Assembly (NCBI GenBank): GCA_035048495.1
Contig: CM068545.1
Location: 14,157,702 to 14,221,701, forward strand
Origin: Euptelea pleiosperma
Lineage: Eukaryota > Streptophyta > Magnoliopsida > Ranunculales > Eupteleaceae
DNA: 64,000 nucleotides
Direction of reading: 5' to 3'
A model generated the notes under the pieces. The model saw only the letters and a list, made by a program, of their open reading frames with translations. It was not told where the DNA came from and did not search any database. Shown piece after piece: positions 11,007 to 21,534 of this stretch. How positions within the stretch are numbered: the first letter of the stretch is position 1; every line of letters starts with the position of its first letter. A program made the position numbers and the translations under genes.

Positions 11007-11464
11007 AGATATAGAATCCGAATTATACTCATCTATTCCCGTATCGTATTTTTTCCGTTCTCCGTGAGTCATTGTGTCTAATTCTCATTGAACCACATTC
11101 TACCTCAGACTCCTCACAAGCCACATAAGCTTGAGAAAAGTATGGACTCTCTCGTCCAATGAGAACTAGGCACAATGACCCACCATGGTTTACTACCATG
11201 GTGTGACATGATCACCACTCGTAATGAATTATGGATAGTCAATTCTTAAACTGTGGGCTAGCTGGAGGTGGTGGAAATGGTGGTAAAGTGGTGGGAGAGG
11301 TGGTGGTTGTGCCATGCTAGCGGCAGCAATTAGTGGCAGGTGTGTGATGGACAACGATGGTGGTGATGTAAAAGTGTGGGGGGTGCGATGGACAACAATG
11401 GTGGTGATGTAAAATTGCGACTAATAAGTCTCTTAAAATGAGGTAGGTTTTGATTAAAAAAAAA
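11007..11464. other. Intergenic stretch with GGT-rich minisatellite-like DNA
   Basis: It contains the second copy of the dispersed repeat seen at 7136, then GGTGGT-rich sequence. GATGGACAAC(A/G)ATGGTGG occurs twice about 40 bases apart (near 11347 and 11387). No gene seen. Confidence 0.5.
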
Positions 11465-12278
11465 GGGCTTTTTTGCTTTACTCCCTTACTTTATTGATGC
11501 AATTTGCATCTCACCCAATATTTTTAAAATATTTGTGTTTCACCCTTTGACCATGGTCAACATCATTGACTATAGACAGTCTCCGAATGGACATCCCAAT
11601 ATTTTTTAAATGACTATAATGACCTTGGGTGAGACGCAAATATTTAAAAACATTGGGTGCGATGCAAATTGCATCAATAAAGTAATGAGAACAAACAAAA
11701 AATCTTTTTTTTTAGATTTTTTTTTTTTTTTTTTTTCGAGGATCGTGAGCTCAAAACCTTTCTTCATTTTACTTTTGGCCCAACCTTAGGTGGACCCACA
11801 GACCAAAAATTAATCTATGGACCTACACACCAACAATCAGTTTGTACCCTAAATAATGCTCAAATTCTACGGATAAAATCAACCCAGGAAAACGAACAAT
11901 CAGATTAATTTTTGGTATGTAGGTCCACCTACGGTTGGGCCAAAAGTAAATGAAAAAAGATTTTGAGCTCACAATCCAAAAAAAGATAAAAAAATCTTTA
12001 AAAAAATAGATTTTTTGCTTATCCCCCTTACTTTATTGATGCAATTTGCGTTGCACCCAATGTTTTTAAAATATTTGCATCTCACCCAAGGTTTTTAAAA
12101 TATTTGCATCTCACCCAAGGTCATTATAGTCATTTAAAAATTATTGGAATGTCCATCAGAAGACCGTCTATGGTCAATGACGTTGACCATGGTCAAAGGG
12201 TGAGACGCAAATATTTTACAAACATTGGGTGAGATGCAAATTGCATCAATAAAGTAAGGGGGTAAAGCAAAAAAGCCC
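11465..12278. mobile_element. Family C compound foldback, complete: palindrome arms that are themselves palindromes
   Basis: The outer inverted ends are GGGCTTTTTTGCTTTA and TAAAGCAAAAAAGCCC. Each arm (11465-11700 and 12010-12278) is a smaller inverted repeat, opening CTTTATTGATGCAATTTGC and closing with its inverse. In the middle (about 11736-11980) sits a third inverted repeat with ends GTGAGCTCAAAACCTTT and inner blocks related to family A (TAGGTGGACC, AAATAATGCTCAAATTC). Flanks are A-rich, so the target duplication is not readable. Confidence 0.7.
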
Positions 12279-12589
12279 AAAAAAAGGAGGTTGGTTTATT
12301 TATTTTAATCTAAAAAATTCATGAGTTGAAGGGCTGTCGTTCATAGTAAAAAACATGTTCATGGTAGGGTACTGGTGTGATACGAATAGGGGTGCAATCC
12401 ACGTGTCCAATCCAGATGATCATGTATCTGATGGATGGTCCTGGTTCACCGCATCAACATCCCATGTGGCAAGAAAACTCCACCTTAACAGAGTATGAAG
12501 TTTGCAATGTCTGTGCAGGCTACCCTGCTGACACATATTTTCATGCACAAAAATCTTCGGGGGCCAATATATTAATTAGAAGTTTTGGA

Positions 12590-12818
12590 ATTGGATGATT
12601 TTTGGTGAAGATGGTCTCTATGGTGAGGAGATCACCCTTACAAAAATTCAAATCATTCTGATATTCATAGCATGGTTTACAAGTTGAAGAATTATGGACC
12701 ATCAATTTCCTACCGTTAACTTGAAACCCACATTTGATGGTGTTAGAAATTTCAGAATGGGCTGATTTTTTATAGGGGTGATCTATATGGCGAGGAGATC
12801 ATCCTCACCAAAATTCAG
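12590..12818. mobile_element. Small palindromic element
   Basis: The left segment TTTTTGGTGAAGATGGTCTC and the following GGTGAGGAGATCACCC recur inverted at 12775-12818. There is a short unique centre. Class unknown. Confidence 0.55.
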
Positions 12819-13203
12819 TCAATGCTTTATCTTCCATGTGGGTACACCAAAATTGTGTGTGAAAATATGTGTCCGCTGAGCGTCACCCTTTGCATATATA
12901 AATTACAAATTTACTTTTGTTAGGATCTCTATGGCCTGAGCTCAGGCCATATAACAACCTGCTTAGCTTGGGCTGGGTGGATTTTCCAATTTCAACCCAG
13001 GCCTAGGATTCATACTATGACTCATGATGGGCTTGAGCCAGACTTGGGCTTTGGCTTTAAGTCAAAGGACAGGTTTGGGCTGACTTCAGTATGCCGCTAG
13101 TGGCAGCGAGGCAGCTGTGATGGATGTAGAGAGAGAAAATATATATCTAACTAAATCGAGAAAACGTTTTTGAAAATAAATTTAGTTTTGCCAGTTAGGA
13201 CTA
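12819..13203. other. Intergenic stretch, no gene recognised
   Basis: AT-rich sequence with several GGGCTTGAG/CCTGAGCTCAGG-type short motifs. No coding or repeat structure could be defined. Confidence 0.4.
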
Positions 13204-13322
13204 GAACTTTGATGACGAGTCAACGTTGATGATGGACAACAGTATGATCCACGTGGCACACTCTTAGAGACCACTGATCATATGGATGTTTGGCCATCCC
13301 ATAGGTGGACCGACGTACCAAA
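13204..13322. mobile_element. Family A half copy (left arm only)
   Basis: It starts at the AACTTTGATGACGA outer end, carries CCACGTGGCACACTC (CACGTG at 13250-13255) and GGATGTTTGGCC, and stops after GGTGGACCGACG. Confidence 0.65.
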
Positions 13323-13445
13323 GTCCTGCTCAGCAGATAGAAATGAACCTTTTGGGAGTTACAAAACAAGCAGTTTTATTTAAAAAAGTTGTTCAAATGC
13401 CAAATAGACTTGACGCTCTATTTCTTGTAACGTGGAGGGATGTCA

Positions 13446-13572
13446 TGGCTAATCCAGATTAGCCATTTAATAGGCTACCTATGGATTAGCCAAGTCAACA
13501 ATGCCAGTGTACTCCAGACTGTCCATCTAATAAGCTGCTCTATGGATTAGCCACGTGGACAATGCCGTGTCA
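13446..13572 (+). repeat. Imperfect tandem duplication, unit about 63 bases
   Basis: Two successive units share ATGGATTAGCCA and ACAATGCC segments in the same order. Non-coding. Confidence 0.55.
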
Positions 13573-14380
13573 TGCCGTACCACAAATTGCACTTTTCCCC
13601 AATTGGCCTCTAGAATCAAAGAAAGACATGGACAGGACAAACCCCATTTTGTTAATGGACCTTGAACCAGGCCCAAACCCCAGTAAATTGTCAGAAAAAC
13701 TTTGCCCCAGCCTGACCCATGGACTTTATTTTACTGGCTTGTTAGTTTCTTGTGGAATAAAAAGGTAGTGGAACCCATAGTCTAGGGTAGATACGACTTG
13801 AGAGCCCCAGCCAAGGTGCACGGGTACCCACAAACTTTCGTCATTTTCCAATTCCCCATTTTCATAATCTTCAAGCTTCTACAGAACATTGATTTGTAAA
13901 CAATGGAATGGTGGCAGAGTGCACACAAGTTTTAGAGCCATGAGAGAAAGAGGTAGGAACCATATATAGGTTATTCAATAGGCCAGCTAAGACCCATGTT
14001 CAAACACCCCTATTGGGCTTGTTAAGCCCAATAATGAACTTTAGGCCTAAGTAATTTTCTAGTTTAAGCTTGATCACCCTAGGTCAAGACTGACACACTT
14101 TTCAAGCCCATCCAAGGCCTGAGCTGAACCTGGCTTAAAATTTATGAAACATAGTCAACTCATTGATAGCCTTAAGGTTCAAAATTTCTTCTCTGTGAGA
14201 AAAAAGTTACTACACACCAGGAATACTTGAAGTTCTTGGAGATTGAAGCATACAAAATAAGATGTAATTAGCCCTCATCTGTACAATGAAAAAAAAAAAA
14301 AGGATTGCATACTCGCACACCCCATTTCCTGTCAGGGTGGACTCCTAGCCAGGCACACTCCAAAAAAATAAAACGTCTCT
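13573..14380. other. Intergenic stretch, no gene recognised
   Basis: Mixed-composition sequence with short open frames and repeated AAGCCC/GGGCTT motifs. No homologous protein segment, RNA gene or inverted repeat could be supported. Confidence 0.4.
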
Positions 14381-14692
14381 GTAAGCTGAGCAAAACATGG
14401 CTGACCAACGACCACCGACCGTAGGGATGTTTGGCCAGCCCATAGGTGAACCTACAAACCAAAAATCAACCCTGATTAGTGATTTTTAAGCATTGGATTG
14501 GAGTCATTTTCATGGGTTGATTTTAACCGTGGAAAATTTGAGCATTATTGACCATTATTTGGGGTACAAGATTGAAAGGTTTGGAATCACTAATCAGGTT
14601 ATTTTTTGGGTTGTAGGTCCACCTAGGGATTGACCAAACATCATAAATACGGTTAGTGTCCTTTAAAAAGAGCCACGTGTGGCTTATCTTGT
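14381..14692. mobile_element. Family A palindrome, left G-box end lost
   Basis: Both arms meet around GGTTGATTTTAACCGTGG. The right arm ends AGCCACGTGTGGC (CACGTG at 14674-14679). The left arm starts only at CCACCGACCGTAGGG. The core is very close to that of the copy at 2914. Confidence 0.7.
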
Positions 14693-14799
14693 AGGCGGTC
14701 CCCCTCGTTTCTTTTTTGTCTTTTTTGCAGTTTTCCCTCTCCAGCTTTGCTTATCTGTGGCTTCGGCACTTCACGTGTCGCCTTTCGAAGGGCCTTCGC

Positions 14800-14985
14800 T
14801 CGCTACAGTATAAAACGGACCAAAATACCCTTGAGCTGATAGATGCGGACCTGGGTTAAAAAGTCGAATAAGCGCCCGTTGAAAGGATGCCCTCTCCACC
14901 GATCATCGCCGACGATGAGCTCTCCCTCCTCTCCTCACTCGGAGAATCAACGCCGCGCCCTCCGCTCCTCCGATCCTCGATCAAG
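14800..14985 (+). pseudogene. Promoter plus first-exon-like fragment of an unidentified gene
   Basis: A GC-rich island in AT-rich repeats. A TATA-like box (TATAAAA, near 14809) is followed about 75-105 bases later by two overlapping candidate starts at 14887 and 14915. Both frames stay open to a donor-like CAA|GTATGT near 14981. One frame begins MSSPSSPHSENQRRALRS, the other MPSPPIIADDELSLLSSL. I recognise neither. A family A element begins 45 bases after the donor, and no in-register next exon was found before the IST1-like gene. It may be a truncated gene, a captured fragment, or the first exon of a gene whose remaining short exons I missed. Confidence 0.35.
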
Positions 14986-15028
14986 TATGTTGATTTTATA
15001 ATTTTTTTCTTTTTCATTTATTTTTTTT

Positions 15029-15445
15029 AGTAAAACTTTGATGACAGTGCATTGTCATTGGCCACAATATGAGCCACGTGGCACACTCTTAGAGGACTCT
15101 GAACCTATGGATGTTTGGCCAATCCCTAGGTGAACTTACAAACCGAAAATCAGCCTGATCAACGTGGTTTCTAGGAGTTGGATTGGAATTAGTTTCATGG
15201 GTTGATTTTTTTTTTAAATCACTTCATGGGTTCATTAACCATGAGAATTTGAGCATTATTGAAGATCTAACGGGAAAGCACCCTTTAAAAGGGCGTTTGT
15301 TATGCAGAAAATGGCGTCTGATAAATCGTTAAAATGTTAAAATACAACTGATTAAAATACGAATTAAACTAATTTTTGATACGTACGTAGATCCATCGAG
15401 AGGTGGACCAGACATGAAGGTCAGTAGGCCCTAAAGAATGTTCCA
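15029..15445. mobile_element. Family A palindrome with a diverged right arm
   Basis: The left arm is well kept from AGTAAAACTTTGATGACA through GAGCCACGTGGCACACTC (CACGTG at 15075-15080) to the core. The right arm matches only in blocks (TAATTTTTGATACGTA, GAGAGGTGGACC, CCCTAAAGA). A foreign segment with AAAAGGGCGTTTGTTATG sits near the join. Confidence 0.65.
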
Positions 15446-16461
15446 AATGCTATTTTGGGTGGGGACATCAAACTCGAACTCGTCAGTCAGACACATGGGT
15501 TTGGTCATCTAGATTATGATGTCCACAGAGAGGGAGAGAGCTGGGCGTCATCATTAGGCTTTACCGTGCGTGCCAACCTTTCCTCATGCCAAAGCAAACG
15601 ACCCCACTCACTCTTGCTGCGCAGCGATATATGCATGCAATGCAAGCAGTTGGCCACCAACCCCAGCTACGAGAGATAGAGAGAGAGGCGTGGGTGTTTG
15701 ATTACCTGCCCCTTTGAAATGAAACCAACAACCTCAGCCATGGTCCGACAAGAAAGAGAAAAGCAGGTGAGCGGGGGAGTTTAGGATCAGCATTACAGCA
15801 TTATACAAAAGTCTGCAATTATTAAAATCACTGCTTAGGAGTTAGGAAAAGCAGCTTGTTCCAGCGATGTACACGATGAGCAAAAAAAAGATCTCCAAAT
15901 CCACTTCTTTATATAATCTTAAAGAGTTTGCTTTGTATTCACGCTTCAGGAGGGACTAAAATCGCCCACTTGATTCACCCTCTTTCGGGCTGTTCTTTGA
16001 TGCAGACTTCCCTCAAATTTCAACGTAGTAGACTCGTTCGGGCCCATTTTCCCCCCTGAATGTTCGGTCCACACTATGATGAACCTAGCCATAGGATTTG
16101 AGCACTTTTTCATCATGGGCCTTATGAACCAGCCTATGAGTTGGTTCCAAGCCCAAGCCCATGATGAAACAGTACTCAAATCCAATGGCTAGGAATCACT
16201 AATCACGCTGAAATCTGTATCATGGATTTTCCCAGCCAACTCAGGAGAAACAAAAGCTTACAGGAATTGGTGACCCATCACACCGAATCATAGGATTTAA
16301 CTACGGATTATGACACCATATTTAGCAAATATTCTATTTGGGAACTTTTCTCTTACTCTTCGCATCCGACAGTTAGCATATATTCCTCTTTTACTCTTGC
16401 CAAAAAGAAGAAGAAAGAGAAAAATAACATAAAAGATTGAAAGAAAAGTAAAATAAAATAG
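15446..16461. other. Intergenic stretch with a small palindrome
   Basis: 15446-15900 shows no recognisable gene; its longest open frame lacks an ATG start and any known motif. At 16070-16200 an inverted repeat pairs CCATAGGATTTGAGCACT with AGTACTCAAATCCAATGGCT around a CATCATGGGC core, possibly a remote family A derivative. Confidence 0.45.
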
Positions 16462-16672
16462 GGTATTTTAGTAACACCTCCATGAAATTTGGAAGTAATT
16501 AGTAATACCCCCTTATACTTTGGATTACCCCTTTGACCGTAGTTGACTTAAGTTAAAACAAACTTGAATCACACGGCAACGCCATTGTACTTGTAATATT
16601 ATTGTCCTTTCATAAGTGTATAGACAATGCATGTCATGTTTTAACATTAGTATAATGATGATTAAGCCAAGG

Positions 16673-17044
16673 TTTAAAAGGGAACGTTATAGTGGTACAA
16701 CAGTCTGGAGGCATTACCGTTTTTTCTGTTATAACCTGCCGTTGTAACGAAACGAAAAAATGTTCAGGGGCAAAAATGGGAAAAAATGAAAAATAACGGA
16801 AAAATGGGCGCTGAAATTCAATTTTTGAATTTTGAAATTTCAATTTTAATTTCAAAATTTTAATAAAGGAAAAAATGGCCGTTTTTCACATTTTTTCCGG
16901 AAAATAACGGTCATTATTTTCGTTATAATGGAAAAATAATGGTGTTATTTTCTGTGCATTTTAAAGGTGTGTAACGTAACGGGGTAGGTCCGAATCCATT
17001 ATAACAGCTGTTATTTTCGTTATAACGGACAATTTTTAAACCTT
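16673..17044. mobile_element. Family D element (CCAAGGTTTAAA termini, AACGG-rich) nested in family B
   Basis: The ends are CCAAGGTTTAAAAGGG and TTTTTAAACCTTGG. Inside, AACGG/CCGTT pentamers recur on both strands (GTTATAACGG, TTTTCGTTATAATGG). Non-coding. The same ends occur at 36713-37575 and 37596-38031. Confidence 0.65.
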
Positions 17045-17051
17045 GGGTTAA

Positions 17052-18232
17052 ACTAGTGTTTTAAAACTCAGTCAATTCAACTTGAAACTTGGCCGAGTTG
17101 ATTCGACTAATTTGACATAAACTCGAATCTAATATACAACACACTTGGTGTGTCAATTTATTATCAAGTTGTGAGTTACTCAACGAATTTCTTGAAAACT
17201 CACCGTGTCAACTCAAACTCAACCAGGTCTTATAAATTCTGCTTATAAAAATTTATAATATATATATATAATATTAATGTACTAGTGGATGCCCCATGCC
17301 ATCGGCACTCCTCGACAAAGAATTTGTCAAAATCAGGTAAGTGGCGGAGATCCATCGTCCATTTGGGGGAGGATTAGATCTCAACCCTTCTTTGTTGATG
17401 CTTATAAGGGAGGTATAAGTAGGGAGACAACCAATGTGTTTTGTTATATAGAACAGTAAATGGCCCATGCCCACGGCACTCTCCGACAAAAGCGTTTGCA
17501 AAAATTGGGTGCCTTCGACACTCAAATGGTATAACGGACTGGGGCGTTACCATTTTTCCCATTATAACGACTGTTATAACGGATTGTAACGCATAGAGGG
17601 AGAAATGGGAAAATAACATAAGAACAAAAAATAACAGTGTCGAAATTCAAATTTTGAATAAATTGATGTCAAATGAGGCGGATTGAGTGGCTGAAATCTA
17701 ACCGTCCACATTAGATTGATGGATTTGATCTCAACCACTCTTTATCTAACCGTCCACATTAGATAGATGGATAAGATAAGACAATACAACTGAGTTGTCT
17801 TGTTATATGCATGGGTGGGCCGTGCCCGTGGCACTTTCCGACAAAGTGTTTGTCAAAATCAGGTGGGAGTTAATCTCAGCCATATATATGAAGTATAGTA
17901 GATCTCAGCCACTCATTATTGAAGCCATATAATATAAGAGGGGGTATAAGACAATCACTATCACTTGTTATTTAGATAGTGGGTGGCCCGTGCCCTCGGC
18001 ACTCCACGTTAAAACATTTGCCAAAATCAGGTGTAAGTGGCTGAGATCCACCGTCTATTTTAAGGATAAGATCTCGGCCATCCTTTGCTGAAACATATAA
18101 GAGTGGGGAGACAACTTCCCTGTTTTGTTATATAGATTGTTCAAATCAAGTTGTTTCGAGTCGAGTTTTCGAGTTAACTCAACTCGGTAGACTTTCGAGT
18201 CGAGTTTTTTGAGTTTTAAAACAGTGGGGATT
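17052..18232. mobile_element. Family E element (TTTTAAAACTC termini, CGAGTT/AACTCG-rich) with internal tandem array
   Basis: The left end GTGTTTTAAAACTCAGTC has its inverse at the right (TTTTTTGAGTTTTAAAACA). Both arms are dense in CGAGT/ACTCG motifs. A simpler, uninterrupted relative is at about 20958-21285. The centre is occupied by the array at 17281-18140. Confidence 0.6.
17281..18140 (+). repeat. Imperfect tandem array, about five units of roughly 170-180 bases
   Basis: Units start near 17285, 17458, about 17640 (front part lost), 17815 and 17982. Each contains GCC(C)GTGCC-CGGCACTC, a TTTGYCAAAATCAGGTG segment, a GTGGCTGAGATCCACCGTC segment and a GTTTTGTTATATAG end. The third unit carries foreign TAACGG-type DNA and a duplicated TCTAACCGTCCACATTAGAT. 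Confidence 0.7.
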
Positions 18233-18368
18233 TTTTTTTTTTTTTTTTGTGTAACCAACACTGGGTTAAACTGGGACAAAGGGTAATCTTAAAGTTTGAA
18301 ACTATAAGGAGATATTACTAATTACTTCCATATTTCAGGGGGGTGTTACTAAAATACTCAATTAAATA

Positions 18369-19307
18369 CTGAACATTGACTATGGCAACAAACAAAGAGA
18401 TAAGCCATTAATGGACGATCCAGATTTAGAGATCGTTAATTCACCAAATATCAGCTTCTCTAATTTTTGGTGTGTGGGTCCACGTTCAAACAACCAAGAA
18501 GAGTGTGCCATGTGGCAGTTTTGAGGGTAGTACGTGTATCAAACTTTGCTCTACAAGTCATGCTCTTACATGGGGTCCACTGATTAGAATAATCAAAAGT
18601 TGGGAAGATTATGCACCAGCCGTGCAATAAAGTCTAGGTAGTGCCAAAACAAGAAAATGTAGTCTGTGGAATGAGTATTTGTCTTGTGGAAAACTCGCGT
18701 GCACCTGGCACGCTCTTTGGACCCACTGACTAATTAATAATTGATCCACTACATATGGAACTACACAATAAAATTCAGCCTGACAGTGATGTCTTGATGT
18801 TGGAATCGAGCATCTTTCATGGATGATTTCTAACCATTGGATTTGAATATTGTTTGGATGCTCAGATTGAATGACTACAGATCACCAATCAAGCTGATTT
18901 TTTATGTGTAGGTTCATCACCAATCATTATGGGTAGTGGGTTTTTATGTGATCCACAGGGAAAAATGCTCCACAGACTAAATTTTCTCGGTGGGTCCGCT
19001 AATTAGACCTAATGGTTCCTCTCGTAAGAAAAGTACGCCGTCTCCGTATTTCCGTATGAAATGCTCTACATTATGATCCGAATTCAAATTGGAAGGACAG
19101 TTTCAGATTTTTATGGATTCCTCTCTATTCAATGAGTGAAGTTTAAACGCAAAGACAAGTGTCCCCGTAGTGGGGCAGTTTTCTAGAACGGTCTAGCGGC
19201 CTTTTCTCAAACCCGCCCCCATCACCAGGTCCACCACTACCACTCCTCCACAGTGAATTTAATTATAAACTGACCTGTCCCAGTCTCAACTTATAAGGGC
19301 AAAGAAG
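18369..19307. other. Intergenic stretch with decayed family A remnants
   Basis: Around 18415-18530 and 18700-18955 the order of blocks (ACTGACTAATTAATAATTGATCC, TAACCATTGGATTTGAATA, AATCAAGCTGATTTTT, TAGGTTCATC) recalls family A at low similarity, with no CACGTG. No gene seen. Confidence 0.4.
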
Positions 19308-19663
19308 AGTCCATTTTTGCTCACGGGCATCTTTGATCACGACCGCTCAGAAACATCATTATGAGACACGTGGCTTACTCTTAGAGACCACTGACCGTAT
19401 AATGTTTGGTCCATCCCTATATGGAACTACAGACCAAAATCAGTTTGATTGGTGATTTCTGACTGTTTGATTTGAGTCTTTTTATTCGTTTTTTTTTTAT
19501 TCGATAATTATTTGGGATACTTCGATCCAACGGTTAGCAATCACCAATCATGCTTATTTTTTGCCTGTATATCCACCTGGGGATAGGTGAAACGTCTATA
19601 CGGTCAGTGGTCTCAAAGAGTATCCACGTGGCTCATACAGACTTTCATGAGCAAAAATGGACT
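19308..19663. mobile_element. Family A palindrome, third terminal subtype
   Basis: The outer inverted ends are AGTCCATTTTTGCTCA and TGAGCAAAAATGGACT, unlike the copies at 2914 and 4734 but partly shared with 6224. Inside are GACACGTGGCTTACTC (CACGTG at 19367-19372) and a right arm with CACGTG at 19625-19630. Core blocks are standard. Confidence 0.7.
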
Positions 19664-19831
19664 CAATGCAGGTTGCCTTGCTAGCTTTCTGATTTTTTCA
19701 GTCCTACTCAGCTAAGAGAGTAGAAATTTGCAAAGGACGTATGTTATCATTGTTACTGACCATATGAAGTTTGGCCCAGCCCTAGGTGGACCTACGTACC
19801 AAAAAAGGAATAGCCTGATTAGTGATTCTAA

Positions 19832-20669
19832 GGTGGCGTTTGGTAAAACCTAATTTCAGACCGTAAGTCTGAAACTGAGACATTAGATAGTTTGGTAAAC
19901 CACCTGAAATTCAGTGATTTTTTTAAGTGGTCCCTCTTTCATAAGAAAAGATTTGCTGGCCTTGGGGGACTTCATACTTTGAAGTCTCCCACCCAAAATG
20001 TCCGACATGTACATCAAATAGCAATCCGTTAATCCAACCCGTGTTAAGCCCTTGGTTAGTGGTTAATCACTTAATGCGGTTTATATTTTGGCTGAATGCA
20101 ATAAGTAATAGAATATTTAAAAAGATTCTAAGATCTCTCAAAAATATTCAATATGCCCTTGTGTCAAAGTTTTCTCTATTAAAAAAAATATACAAAAATA
20201 TCTTAATAAATATTTTAAAATACTAAATATGTCGGTCTTAATTTTCAAACGTAAAAATATTACCAAACAATTTAGATTTACAAAACCGAAGCACTTTAAG
20301 CTTTAAGTGGTAAGCATTTGGTAAAACTTTCTCAGACCTTAAGTCTGAATAGGCTTAAATTCAGTGATTGTGTTGATTAAGTTGCGTTTGGTAAACAACT
20401 TAATTTCAGCACTTATCACCAATAGAGATTTTAATATTCTTTCTTAAATGCCCATAATGCCCTCCTAATTCAGTTATCTCTATAAAATTAGGACAAAATT
20501 ATCTTCCTAAATATTTTATAATCCCTATTGTACCCTTATCTTAAGTTTTCAGATATAAGACCTTTACTAAACATAAATTTTTCCTCACTTTCAACCGCTT
20601 TAAGAAAACATTACTTGTTTTAATCACTTTAAGCTTTAAGTACTGAACACTTTTTTTAACAAACGCCCC
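19832..20669. mobile_element. MITE-like insertion with TAA target duplication
   Basis: The ends are GGTGGCGTTTGGTAAAAC and a right end whose inverse begins GGGGCGTTTGTTAAAAA. Flanking TAA occurs on both sides (19829-19831, 20670-20672), as for PIF/Harbinger-type elements. Internal GCGTTTGGTAAACAAC and ACTTTAAGCTTTAAGT blocks repeat, so it may itself be two related copies. The one 61-codon frame inside looks random. Confidence 0.6.
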
Positions 20670-20748
20670 TAAGTGTTGGATTAGAGTCATTTTAACAGGT
20701 TGATTTTTAACTGTGGAATTTGAAAATTATTTGGATACAAAGATTCAA

Positions 20749-21399
20749 GGGTATTTTAGTAACACCCCTTTGAAATTTGAAAGTAATTAGTAATTCCCCT
20801 CTCATACTTTCAAACTTTAAGAGTACCCCTCTAGATCTAAATTACCCTGGTTGACTTAAGTTAAAGTGGACTTAAATCACACCTTGTTAGCATTGTACTT
20901 GCAATACTATGGCCCTTTCATGGGTGGATTAACAGGTGCATGATATATGTCACATTTTTACTGTTTTAAAACTCGTTGAGTCAACTCGAACTCGGTCAAG
21001 TTGACTCGAAATAAACTCAAATCGAATAAACAACGGACTTGGTGTGTTGTTTTTCATTGACGCACCAAATAAGTTTTCCGAACGCATTGTCAACACAAAC
21101 TCAACCAAATCTTAAAAATTCAGCTTATAAAAATATGATATTTATATATTAATATTAATATATGTATATAATATTAATATATTACTCGAGTCGACTTACT
21201 TCGGGTCGAGTTCGAGTCTTTGAGTTAACTCAACTCAGTAGACTTTCCAGTCGATTTGAGTTTTCGAGTTTTCAAACACTGATTTTAACATCAGTCAAAT
21301 GATTGTTAAAGTAGGTCAAGGGGGTATTCCTAAAGTTTGAAAGCATAAGGGGGTATTACTAATTACTTTCAAATTTCAGGGGGTGTTACTAAAATACCC
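20749..21399. mobile_element. Family B foldback carrying a family E element, nested in family A
   Basis: The ends are GGGTATTTTAGTAACACC and GTTACTAAAATACCC. The left flank is AAGATTCAA and the right flank AAGATTTTCAA, a 9-bp duplication if two T were gained. The interior at about 20958-21285 is a family E palindrome (TGTTTTAAAACTCG... CGAGTTTTCAAACA) full of GAGTCAACTCG motifs. Confidence 0.75.
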
Positions 21400-21534
21400 A
21401 AGATTTTCAAAGGTTTTAAATCACTAATCAAACTGTCATGGTATGTAGGTGCACCAAAGGACGGGCCAAACATCCATACAGTGGAGTGGAACTCTGCTAA
21501 CACATAAGACACGTGGCTCACTCTTGACATATAA

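Larger units (their letters stand above)
16462..18359. mobile_element. Family B foldback enlarged by nested insertions, 9-bp target duplication
   Basis: The left end GGGTATTTTAGTAACACC and the right end (GGTGTTACTAAAATACTC) match the compact copy at 10672. Flanks AATAAAATA (16453-16461) and AATTAAATA (18360-18368) agree at eight of nine bases. The element is about 1.9 kb instead of 0.33 kb because it holds a family D element (16673-17044) and a family E element (about 17052-18232), the latter itself containing a tandem array. Confidence 0.75.
19745..21497. mobile_element. Family A palindrome split by two nested insertions
   Basis: Family A sequence stops in the left arm at GATTAGTGATTCTAA, resumes at 20673 with GTGTTGGATTAGAGTC through the core to ACAAAGATTCAA, stops again, and resumes at 21400 with AAGGTTTTAAATCACTAATC and a right arm to CCAAACATCCATACAG. 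The two gaps are filled exactly by the elements at 19832-20669 and 20749-21399. The outermost ends are missing. Confidence 0.75.

Noticed and set aside
15455..15679. 74-codon frame near the orphan exon
   Set aside because: It starts at TTG, has no upstream acceptor in phase with the exon-like fragment, and no known motif.
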